In this document: positions 17,943 to 25,512 of the stretch, piece by piece
Numbering within the stretch: position 1 is the stretch's first letter
Layout of the letters: each line of letters opens with the position of its first letter
Assembly (NCBI GenBank): GCA_050303415.1
Contig: JBNLBS010000002.1
Coordinates: 157,203 to 221,202, forward strand
Origin: JBNLBS01 sp050303415
GTDB taxonomy: Bacteria > Pseudomonadota > Gammaproteobacteria > Methylococcales > Methylomonadaceae
Direction of reading: 5' to 3'
DNA length: 64,000 bases
Position numbers and translations under genes: made by a program
Notes under the pieces: model-generated
What the model saw: the letters and a program-made list of their open reading frames with translations, nothing else
The model's database searches: none
What the model was told of the DNA's origin: nothing

Positions 17943-18722
17943 TTGCCTGAATTAAGTAAAATAAAAGGTCTGCTATTTGATCTGGACGGTGTGCTTTATA
18001 TTGGTTCACAGCTTATTGAAGGTGCTGTTGAAGCGGTTGAGAAAATTCGACACAGCGATATTCAGTGTCGATTTATCACCAATACCAGTACATTATCCCG
18101 GAACTCACTGCAACAGAAACTGTCGGCACTTGGCTTTGCAATTCCGGCGGATGAAATTATCAGCGCCCCTCAAGCCGTTCTGCTTTATCTGCAACAACAG
18201 CATGACCCGGTTTGTCATTTATTATTGGCTGATGATGTTAAAAACGACTTTGCCCATATCAGGCAATCGAACCAGAAAGCCGATTTTATTATTATCGGTG
18301 ATATTGGAGATGCCTGGTCTTATCACTTATTGAACAAAGTTTTTAATCAGTTGCTTAACGGCGCCAAATTAATTGCCATACATAAAAACAAATTCTGGCA
18401 GACCGAACAGGGCATGCAAATGGATATCGGTGGCTTTATTGCGGCGCTCGAATATGCCAGCGGACAACAAGCCACGATTATCGGTAAGCCTTCACCCGCG
18501 TTCTTTCATTCAGCACTACAAGATATAAACCTGCCGAGCAAAAATATTGCCATTATCGGTGATGATATTGACAGCGATATCGGTGGTGCACAAGCCGTCG
18601 GCTTAAACACAATACTGGTTAAAACCGGCAAATACCGTCAAGCCTATACTGATCAATCGGCTATCAGGCCGGATGTTACTATCGAATCCGTCGCACAATT
18701 GCCCGCCCTCTTAAATTTATAA
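17943..18722 (+). CDS. HAD-IIA (NagD-like) family phosphatase
   Basis: A 259-residue HAD-superfamily hydrolase. Motif I is FDLDGVLYIG with the nucleophile aspartate and the second aspartate as general acid. Motif II is the FITNTST strand. The C2 cap covers about residues 80-175. Motifs III/IV are IIGKPSP and IAIIGDDIDSDIGGAQAVGL. The pattern is closest to the HDHD2/TIGR01458 type; the natural substrate is not inferable. The start is TTG at 17943: a strong GGAGG lies 8 bases before it and no ATG is nearby. It converges on djlA with an 8-bp gap. Confidence 0.88.
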   Translation: MPELSKIKGLLFDLDGVLYIGSQLIEGAVEAVEKIRHSDIQCRFITNTSTLSRNSLQQKLSALGFAIPADEIISAPQAVLLYLQQQHDPVCHLLLADDVKNDFAHIRQSNQKADFIIIGDIGDAWSYHLLNKVFNQLLNGAKLIAIHKNKFWQTEQGMQMDIGGFIAALEYASGQQATIIGKPSPAFFHSALQDINLPSKNIAIIGDDIDSDIGGAQAVGLNTILVKTGKYRQAYTDQSAIRPDVTIESVAQLPALLNL

Positions 18723-18730
18723 TTGTTACG

Positions 18731-19543
18731 CTAGCCACCCTGTTTACGTGCATTTTGTATGGTCTCATAGGCCTTTCTGATATTCTGGGTTTTTTCTTTA
18801 GCCAGTACCATCATTTCTTCGGGCAAACCTTTGGATACCAGTTTATCCGGATGGTGCTGGCTGATTAGGCGACGATAAGCTTTTTTCACCTCAACATCAC
18901 TGGCACTGGGTTTAACATCCAAAATGGCATAGGCATCGTTGAGTTGATGACGACTTGATTTTCTGCTTGCCTGGCCTTCAGCCTGACTATAAAACCGATG
19001 TTGCGCCTGTATTTGTATCTTAATACTTTCGTATTCAAGGCGCATAATGCCCAACTGACTGCAAATATGACGCAATAAATGATCTTCAACCGTATCAAGA
19101 GCGCCATCTGCATAAGCTGCCTGGACCTGTAACTCCAGAAACATTCGCATTAAACTGGTACGCCTGTGACATTCTTTTCGAAACTGATGCAGGATATCAT
19201 CCAAAGGAAAACCATCCTGCTTGCCCTGTTGAAACAAATTAATGGCCGTTTTACGCATTTCCGGCGATAACGCCAGCTCGTCCATTATCCGTTTGGCAAG
19301 ATTAATTTCTTCAGTCGATACCCTGCCATCAGCTTTAGCAACATGTCCCATGACTGAAAAAGTAGCGGTAAAAAAAGCCATTTGCACCCGATGCTGATCA
19401 CCGGGACTGAGTGCCTCATCAATCTCAAAACCCTGCAGTCCCTTATCGAAATGATGCCCGACCGATGCCCCTAAAATTGCCCCCAATGGGCCACCCAATA
19501 AGAACCCGAATGTCCCGCCAAGAACTTTGCCTAACCAACTCAT
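18731..19543 (-). CDS. djlA: DjlA-type membrane-anchored J-domain co-chaperone
   Basis: A 270-residue protein. The N-terminal GKVLGGTFGFLLGGPLGAILGASVGHHFD is the glycine-rich single transmembrane segment of DjlA (shown for recognition). A TerB-like domain follows (HVAKADGRVSTEEINLAKRIM and a second DGALDTVEDHLLRHI repeat). The C-terminus is a J domain, DAYAILDVKPSASDVEVKKAYRR..., with the HPD tripeptide in QHHPDKLVS that stimulates DnaK ATPase. I use the ATG at 19543, preceded by AGGA at 9 bases, rather than the TTG three codons upstream. It is divergent from purC. Confidence 0.92.
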   Translation of the reverse strand: MSWLGKVLGGTFGFLLGGPLGAILGASVGHHFDKGLQGFEIDEALSPGDQHRVQMAFFTATFSVMGHVAKADGRVSTEEINLAKRIMDELALSPEMRKTAINLFQQGKQDGFPLDDILHQFRKECHRRTSLMRMFLELQVQAAYADGALDTVEDHLLRHICSQLGIMRLEYESIKIQIQAQHRFYSQAEGQASRKSSRHQLNDAYAILDVKPSASDVEVKKAYRRLISQHHPDKLVSKGLPEEMMVLAKEKTQNIRKAYETIQNARKQGG

Positions 19544-19619
19544 TGTTATCAATCCTGTTTTGTTTAAAAAAATGATAAAATTACAGATTACTGTTTAATT
19601 TATATCAAAGCGAAATATT

Positions 19620-20513
19620 ATGAACGCACCTGCTGCACTTTACGACTCCTGTTTATCAACTTTAAAGCTCCGTGCTCGTGGCAAAGTGCGTGATATTTAT
19701 GATATTGATGATCATCACATGCTTATCGTCACCACTGATCGACTCTCTGCCTTTGATGTTATTTTACCCGACCCGATTCCGGGTAAAGGCAAGGTATTAA
19801 CCTCGGTATCAAACTTCTGGTTTAAAAAGATGGAGAATATCATCCCTAATCATTTGGCTGAACTTGCTTTGGCTGACGTTATCCCGGATGATGAAGAACG
19901 TGCCCAGGTTGAAGGCCGGGCCATTGTTGTTAAACGCCTAAAGCCTTTACCGGTTGAAGCGATAGTACGCGGCTATTTAATCGGTTCCGGCTGGAAAGAC
20001 TATCAAAAAACCGGTTCTGTTTGCGGTATTCAATTACCGGCTGGTTTGCAACAGGCTCAGCAACTGCCTGAAGCTATTTTCACCCCGTCCACAAAAGCCG
20101 AGGTGGGCGACCATGATGAGAATATTTCCTTTGCCAAAACGGTTGAGCTTTTAGGACAGGAGCTGGCGGAAAAAGTTCGTGATGCCAGCATCAAACTCTA
20201 CACCGAAGCGGCGCACTATGCCAAACAACACGGTATTATTATTGCCGATACCAAATTTGAATTTGGCCTGGATGACGATGGTACTCTATATTTAATTGAT
20301 GAAGCTTTAACGCCTGATTCCTCCAGGTTCTGGCCGGCTGACCAATATCAAGTCGGCATCAGTCCACCCAGTTTCGATAAACAATATATCCGTGATTATC
20401 TGGAAACACTGGATTGGGATAAAACAGCACCGGGCCCTCATTTGCCGACTGAAGTCACTGAACATTGTGCCGCAAAGTATCGGGAAGCTGCAATGCGTTT
20501 AATTCAAGACTAA
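19620..20513 (+). CDS. purC: SAICAR synthase (purine biosynthesis)
   Basis: A 297-residue protein of the longer PurC type, also found in fungi and many proteobacteria, rather than the 237-aa E. coli form. PurC ligates aspartate to CAIR with ATP to give SAICAR. Motifs: RGKVRDIYDIDDHHMLIVTTDRLSAFDV at the N-terminus (ATP site), EAIVRGYLIGSGWKDYQ, FTPSTKAEVGDHDENISF and IADTKFEFGLDDDGTLYLIDE, with the conserved ALTPDSSRFW near the end. Other pur genes are not nearby. It is followed after 30 bp by a HAD gene on the same strand. Confidence 0.97.
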   Translation: MNAPAALYDSCLSTLKLRARGKVRDIYDIDDHHMLIVTTDRLSAFDVILPDPIPGKGKVLTSVSNFWFKKMENIIPNHLAELALADVIPDDEERAQVEGRAIVVKRLKPLPVEAIVRGYLIGSGWKDYQKTGSVCGIQLPAGLQQAQQLPEAIFTPSTKAEVGDHDENISFAKTVELLGQELAEKVRDASIKLYTEAAHYAKQHGIIIADTKFEFGLDDDGTLYLIDEALTPDSSRFWPADQYQVGISPPSFDKQYIRDYLETLDWDKTAPGPHLPTEVTEHCAAKYREAAMRLIQD

Positions 20514-20543
20514 TCGGATGCTGTTCAATTTATAAGGAAAACC

Positions 20544-21287
20544 ATGAAAGACTCTGTTATTTACGCTCTGGATTTTGATGGTGTAATTTGCGATAGCGCG
20601 GTTGAAACAGGTATCACCGGCTGGAAGGCGGCCAGAAAACTCTATTCTGACATGCCTGAAGAAATGCCGGCTCAAGATTTAATTGACCAGTTTCGTCTGG
20701 CGCGACCGATTATCGAAACCGGTTATGAATCCATTCTGGTTATGCGGCTGTTATTTGAGGGCGAAAATATCGATACCATTCTGGCTGATTTTACCCACAA
20801 AAAGCAGGCCCTGCTTAACCGGCATAACATCGATAACAACCATTTAATAAAATTATTTGGCGACACCCGGGATCAATGGATTGAAAATTCCTTGGACGAA
20901 TGGGTTAATATGAATCCGTTATTCGGTGAAGTTCAACAAAAATTACAAAACCTTAATCATTGGTATATTATCACCACAAAACAGGAACGTTTTGTCAGAA
21001 AAATTCTTAAAGCCAATCAAATCAACATGGCCGATGAAAATATTTTTGGTCTGGATCGACAGCTTTCTAAAGAGCAAGTGCTTGCTGTTTTATTAAACAA
21101 ACACCCAGATAAAGCCATTTATTTTGTCGAGGACAGACTGCCAACCTTAAAAAACGTAATTAAAAACAAACAACTGAGTTCGATAAAACTTTTCTTTGCG
21201 CTATGGGGTTATAACACCGATGAAGATAAGGCTCAGGCCGCACAAATGCCGGTTGAATCAATTCAACTGGATAATTTTTTAATATAG
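20544..21287 (+). CDS. HAD-superfamily hydrolase
   Basis: A 247-residue HAD protein. Motif I is YALDFDGVICDSA near the N-terminus, motif II is the WYIITTKQ strand (threonine), a lysine is in TKQERFVRKIL, and motif IV is AIYFVEDRLPTLKNV. A helical C1-type cap with two long insertions occupies about residues 25-130. The substrate cannot be told from sequence; phosphoglycolate or nucleotide phosphatases share this shape. An AAGGAAA ribosome binding site precedes the ATG. Co-transcription with purC is likely from the 30-bp spacing. Confidence 0.82.
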   Translation: MKDSVIYALDFDGVICDSAVETGITGWKAARKLYSDMPEEMPAQDLIDQFRLARPIIETGYESILVMRLLFEGENIDTILADFTHKKQALLNRHNIDNNHLIKLFGDTRDQWIENSLDEWVNMNPLFGEVQQKLQNLNHWYIITTKQERFVRKILKANQINMADENIFGLDRQLSKEQVLAVLLNKHPDKAIYFVEDRLPTLKNVIKNKQLSSIKLFFALWGYNTDEDKAQAAQMPVESIQLDNFLI

Positions 21288-21315
21288 ACTCTCCTTGCTT
21301 TGAGGGGGAAATTGC

Positions 21316-21756
21316 CTATTTTAGTGGTAAAAGACAATGGCCGTGCTTATCAAATAAACATGGCCGTTCCGATACTAGTATTTTATTATCCAAAGGTTGT
21401 AACAACTGCAGCGGTAACAAAAAAGCTCCGCCGCTAACAGGCCGAACAAAAATAGCGACCCCTTTAGCTTCCAGCAATAGATCATTTTCCATAAAATCGA
21501 TGACTTTGCTTATTGCCTCCTCAAAGTCGATTAATTCTTTATTGTGTAAATAATTCCTATAAAACCGGATACATTTAGCCGACATTTTTAAAAAATCATT
21601 TTCAATCTTGCTCAAATCAAAATAACAACTTAAAAACTTAGCCGGCCCTACTTTTATTTTCTTCAGGATTTCTATCTGTTCGAGCAATTCTGCATTTGTT
21701 GTTATGTGTTCCAAGCAACCTAAACGTTTAACATCTATTCCAACGGCTCTGTTCAT
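21316..21756 (-). CDS. Hypothetical 146-aa protein, possibly a short baeRF-type domain
   Basis: No confident family. The pattern is: an N-terminal helix (ELLEQIEILKKI), a strand like AKFLSCYFDLSK, a long charged helix, then KGVAIFVRPVSGGAFLLPL and PLDNKILVSERPCL. The order 'SCYFDL', helix, 'GVAIF', 'LPL', 'ILVSERPCL' resembles the N-terminal domain of bacterial archaeo-eukaryotic release factor (baeRF) proteins, which are normally about 370 aa. If so, this is a stand-alone or truncated N-terminal domain. No frame continuing the homology was found downstream. It stands between a HAD gene and nhaR with no operon partner. Confidence 0.55.
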   Translation of the reverse strand: MNRAVGIDVKRLGCLEHITTNAELLEQIEILKKIKVGPAKFLSCYFDLSKIENDFLKMSAKCIRFYRNYLHNKELIDFEEAISKVIDFMENDLLLEAKGVAIFVRPVSGGAFLLPLQLLQPLDNKILVSERPCLFDKHGHCLLPLK

Positions 21757-21994
21757 GACCTTTACCCCGCTCTAAGTTCTGCTATCAAACTAATTTAACA
21801 TCCTAAGGTATACTAAAGCTCTGTTACCCAAGAATTGCCCAGGTAATTTTCATTTAATCGACATAATAAATATTTAAACCGGATAATTCATAACAGCGAT
21901 GAAGCTTTACCCGCACCATAAAATACATAATAAATTATTGAATTATCTAAAAATAAATTAATAACCGGCCTCATGAAATATTCGGGTTAATTAC

Positions 21995-22903
21995 ATGATC
22001 AACTACAAACATCTTCACTATTTCTGGATTGTTGCTAAAGAAAAAAGTATCGCCAGAGCCAGTGAACGTCTGCATTTAACGCCTCAGACTATTAGTGGGC
22101 AAATTAGCGCACTGGAAAAGTCCCTGGGTATCGCTTTATTTGACCGTGTCGGTCGTCATCTGGAGCTAACTGATACCGGTCGGGTAGTCTTAAGCTATGC
22201 CGATGAAATTTTCTCTTTAGGTAATGAACTGGAAAACACCTTACACAATAACCCTGAAAAGCCAATCCTAACATTTAAAGTCGGTATTGCCGATGTTGTT
22301 CCTAAATCCATAGCTTACCGGTTATTGGAACCGGCATTAAATCTGCCTGAAAAGGTACATATTCGTTGTAAGGAAAATAACCTTAACAGTTTGTTGGCAG
22401 ACCTCATTTTACATAAAGTCGATCTGGTCATCTCCGATAGCCCGATTCCATCGGAAATAAATATTCGCGGTTTTAATCATCCTCTGGGTGATTCTGAAAT
22501 TGCATTTTTTGCTGCCCCCAAACTGCTGGCGTCCTTTACCGAAAGCTTTCCTGCCTGTCTGGATAATACACCACTATTAATGCCCAGTGAAAGCACCGGA
22601 ATTCGTATGCATCTTCAACAATGGTTTGATACCCATCATATTCAACCTGATATTATAGGCGAATTCGATGATAGCGCATTAATGAAAGAATTCGGTCAGG
22701 CCGGTATCGGCGTTTTTGCCGCCCCAACAGCCATTAAACATGAAATGGAAAAAAAATATGGTGTCATTGCCTTTGGTTGTGCTGAAGAGGTGATTATCCG
22801 GTTTTATGCCATTTCTGTTCAACGTCGTCTGTCTCACCCTGCTGTAAATGCCATTACCGAAACGGCTAGAGAATGGTTGTTTAGAACTCCCGATACTTTT
22901 TAA
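21995..22903 (+). CDS. nhaR: LysR-family activator NhaR
   Basis: A 302-residue LysR-type regulator. The N-terminal winged helix (NYKHLHYFWIVAKEKSIARASERLHLTPQTISGQISALEKSLG, broken here for reading) with the YFWIVAKEKSI form is typical of the NhaR subgroup rather than general LTTRs. The effector domain occupies residues about 90-300. NhaR activates nhaA Na+/H+ antiporter expression in E. coli and also responds to cations; nhaA itself is not in the window. It is preceded by 238 bp of AT-rich DNA and is convergent with amrS with a 2-bp gap. Confidence 0.88.
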   Translation: MINYKHLHYFWIVAKEKSIARASERLHLTPQTISGQISALEKSLGIALFDRVGRHLELTDTGRVVLSYADEIFSLGNELENTLHNNPEKPILTFKVGIADVVPKSIAYRLLEPALNLPEKVHIRCKENNLNSLLADLILHKVDLVISDSPIPSEINIRGFNHPLGDSEIAFFAAPKLLASFTESFPACLDNTPLLMPSESTGIRMHLQQWFDTHHIQPDIIGEFDDSALMKEFGQAGIGVFAAPTAIKHEMEKKYGVIAFGCAEEVIIRFYAISVQRRLSHPAVNAITETAREWLFRTPDTF

Positions 22904-22905
22904 TG

Positions 22906-23988
22906 TTAAATTTTAATAGCACACCGCCTGGCACCCCATTGTCCGGGGCTTTCATCAAAATATCCCGAACAGGGCGTTGCACAATTTGTGCATGTGCCAT
23001 CAGCATTTAGATTCCATTCCGATAACTGATACCAGTCCCTACCTATTAACAATTCGCCGCAGTGATGACAATAGGTACTATCCGCCGCCTTGTCATGTAC
23101 ATTACCCACATAAGCGTAATGCACGCCGTTTTTTATCGCTATATTTCTTGCCTGTAATAATGAGTCCAAAGGCGTTGCCGGTTTATCCTGCATTTTCCAA
23201 TCCGGATGAAATGCTGAAAAATGCATTGGCACGTCCGGCCCCAGATGTTCCACAACCCATTGCGTCATGGCTTCCAGTTCGGTTTCAGAATCGTTTTCAC
23301 CTGGAATAATCAGAGTGGTTAACTCCAGCCATACCGAGGTTTCATGTTTGATATATTGTAATGTTTCCAATACCGCTTGAAGGTGGCTTCCCGTTATTTG
23401 ATGATAAAACTTTTCGCTAAAGGCTTTTAGGTCAATATTAGCTGCATCCATATGCCGGTAGAACTCTGCTCTGGGCTGCTCGCAAACATAGCCGGCAGAG
23501 ACAGCAACGGATTTAATTCCCAATGCTTTACAGGCTTGTGCCGTATCTATGGCATATTCATGAAAAATAACCGGGTCATTATAGGTATAAGCCACACTTT
23601 TGCATTGATTTTGTTCTGCTGCTTTGGCAATGGCATCAGGACTCGCCTTGCTCATTAATTTATCCATTTCTCTGGACTTACTGATATCCCAGTTTTGACA
23701 AAATTTACAGGCCAGATTGCAACCAGCCGTACCAAAAGACAACACCGCTGAGCCGGGATAAAAATGATTCAACGGTTTCTTTTCAATCGGGTCTATTGCA
23801 AATCCACTGGATCGACCATAACTGGTCATAACAACCTGTTCATTCAGATTTTGCCTTATAAAGCACAGTCCCCGCTGCCCTTCATGCAGTTTACAAAACC
23901 TGGGGCATAAATCACATTGAACGCGACCATCCTCCAATTTATGCCAGTAACGGGTTTTAACGCAGTCTTCAGTGATAAATGAAGTCAT
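22906..23988 (-). CDS. amrS: AmmeMemoRadiSam system radical SAM enzyme (AmrS)
   Basis: A 360-residue radical SAM protein. The [4Fe-4S] motif CNLACKFC (CX3CX2C, cysteines at about 90, 94 and 97) follows SFGTAGC. An N-terminal cysteine set (CDLCPRFCKLHEGQRGLC) and a C-terminal zinc-ribbon-like set (CHHCGELL ... CTNCATPC) could bind further metals. This is the radical SAM member of the AmmeMemoRadiSam gene trio, widespread in bacteria and archaea; its reaction is not established in what I know. It is divergent from amrB-amrA across 194 bp, so the three genes share a control region. Confidence 0.93.
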   Translation of the reverse strand: MTSFITEDCVKTRYWHKLEDGRVQCDLCPRFCKLHEGQRGLCFIRQNLNEQVVMTSYGRSSGFAIDPIEKKPLNHFYPGSAVLSFGTAGCNLACKFCQNWDISKSREMDKLMSKASPDAIAKAAEQNQCKSVAYTYNDPVIFHEYAIDTAQACKALGIKSVAVSAGYVCEQPRAEFYRHMDAANIDLKAFSEKFYHQITGSHLQAVLETLQYIKHETSVWLELTTLIIPGENDSETELEAMTQWVVEHLGPDVPMHFSAFHPDWKMQDKPATPLDSLLQARNIAIKNGVHYAYVGNVHDKAADSTYCHHCGELLIGRDWYQLSEWNLNADGTCTNCATPCSGYFDESPGQWGARRCAIKI

Positions 23989-24057
23989 TTTATTGCACCA
24001 CCCTAGATAAACAAATCAATTTTGCAAAAATTAAGTATCTCTCTTAGTTGTTCAAAT

Positions 24058-24079
24058 TGCCAATGTTTTGACATTGGCA
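24058..24079. promoter_or_regulatory. Inverted repeat in the shared amrS/amrB control region
   Basis: TGCCAATG (24058-24065) and CATTGGCA (24072-24079) are perfect 8-bp arms with a 6-base spacer. The site lies about 70 bp upstream of amrS and 104 bp upstream of amrB, in a position suited to one regulator controlling both directions. No known consensus is recognised. Confidence 0.45.
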
Positions 24080-24182
24080 TCAAACCAAACTGGAGTGGGC
24101 TTGAATTGTTATTCGATTAATTATTAACCTTTTTGTTCAATTTAAGCTATATTATCTAGTCTAGAGATTCTGGAGCTTTACC

Positions 24183-24962
24183 ATGATCAGAAAAGCAGCA
24201 GTTGCTGGAACATTCTATCCGGCCAATCCACTACAACTGCATAACACAGTATCGACTATGTTAGAACAGGCTAAAACTTCTGAAGTTATCCCTAAAGCCC
24301 TGATTGTGCCACATGCCGGGTATATTTTTTCCGGACCCATTGCCGCTTCTGCTTATTGCCTGTTAAAAAATCTTAAACACTCTGTCAGCCGCGTTATTTT
24401 ATTAGGCCCCTCGCATCGTGTTGCTTTTAAAGGTTTTGCATGCTCCCGGGCGGATCAGTTTATGACACCTTTAGGGACTATTGATGTAAATACCGAGGCT
24501 ATAAAATCAATTATTACTCTTCCAGATGTTGAGTTTATAGAGCAGGCGCATACTTACGAACATTGTCTTGAAGTCCAGCTTCCCTTTTTACAGGAGACTC
24601 TTAGTCACTTTACGATTGTACCTATTGTCACCGGTGATGCATCTCCGCAAATGGTTTGTGATGTGATTAACAAATTATGGGGGGGGCCCGAAACCTTGGT
24701 AATTATCAGTTCGGATTTAAGCCATTACCATCAATATGACGTAGCTAAAAGCAAAGATGCAGTAACCAGCAGGCAAATTGAAAACTTGGAGTTTGAAACA
24801 CTTCACAGTGATTCTGCCTGTGGAAAAGTTGCTATTAGTGGTCTATTAAAATTCTCACGAGACCATAGCCTGCAGGTTAACAATTTGGATTTAAGAAATT
24901 CCGGTGATACAGCCGGAGATAAAAACCGGGTGGTTGGCTATGGCGCTTATGTCATTCAATGA
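24183..24962 (+). CDS. amrB: AmmeMemoRadiSam system protein B (MEMO1 family)
   Basis: A 259-residue Memo-family protein. IRKAAVAGTFYPANP at the N-terminus, the PHAGYIFSGPIAASAY histidine segment, RVILLGPSHRV, EHCLEVQLPFLQ and VIISSDLSHYH carry the three conserved histidines and the cysteine or aspartate that form the family metal site. The fold is that of class III extradiol dioxygenases, but the reaction is unknown. It overlaps amrA at its 3' end, so the two are translationally coupled. The ATG is preceded by TGGAGC at a normal distance. Confidence 0.94.
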   Translation: MIRKAAVAGTFYPANPLQLHNTVSTMLEQAKTSEVIPKALIVPHAGYIFSGPIAASAYCLLKNLKHSVSRVILLGPSHRVAFKGFACSRADQFMTPLGTIDVNTEAIKSIITLPDVEFIEQAHTYEHCLEVQLPFLQETLSHFTIVPIVTGDASPQMVCDVINKLWGGPETLVIISSDLSHYHQYDVAKSKDAVTSRQIENLEFETLHSDSACGKVAISGLLKFSRDHSLQVNNLDLRNSGDTAGDKNRVVGYGAYVIQ

Positions 24963-25512
24963 AGAAGAACAAAAACGCTTACTTGATTTAGCTTTTGCTT
25001 CTATTCAACACGGTTTATCAACCGGACAGGCAATAGAGATAAATTTAGCTGATTTTCCGGACAGATTGAAACAAAAACAAGCCAGTTTTGTTACGTTGGA
25101 AATCAATAAACAATTACGTGGTTGTATCGGTATGCTGGAAGCCATAAGGCCGCTGGCCAAAGATGTTGCTGAAAATGCCTTTTCTGCCGCATTTAAAGAC
25201 CCTAGGTTTGCTCCTTTGAGCAGGGACGAATATAGTTTATTAACGCTTCATATTTCTATCTTGTCTGCCTCTGAACCAATAAGTTTCAATTCGGAACAAG
25301 ATTTAATCGGACAATTAAGACCCGGTATAGATGGCTTGATACTACAGGAAAAAAATCGGCGAGGTACTTTTTTGCCGTCTGTCTGGGAAACCTTACCGAA
25401 ACCGGAACAATTCTTACGCCATTTAAAGCAAAAAGCCGGGCTACCTGATGATTATTGGTCGAAAAATATTAAAATCTTTCGTTATACAACCGAGTTCATC
25501 TCGTCTGATTAA
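24949..25512 (+). CDS. amrA: AmmeMemoRadiSam system protein A (AMMECR1 family)
   Basis: A 187-residue AMMECR1-domain protein. The hallmark segment RGCIGMLEAIRPLAKDV is present, preceded by SFVTLEINKQL and followed by AFKDPRFAPLSRDEY and LHISILSASEPI. I place the start at the ATG at 24949 (MSFNEEEQKRLL), 14 bp inside amrB; in-frame ATGs at 24940 and 24904 are possible but add residues unlike the family. The function is unknown; its constant company with AmrB and AmrS suggests a joint pathway. The 3' end overlaps the convergent GGDEF-EAL gene by 17 bp. Confidence 0.92.
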   Translation: MSFNEEEQKRLLDLAFASIQHGLSTGQAIEINLADFPDRLKQKQASFVTLEINKQLRGCIGMLEAIRPLAKDVAENAFSAAFKDPRFAPLSRDEYSLLTLHISILSASEPISFNSEQDLIGQLRPGIDGLILQEKNRRGTFLPSVWETLPKPEQFLRHLKQKAGLPDDYWSKNIKIFRYTTEFISSD

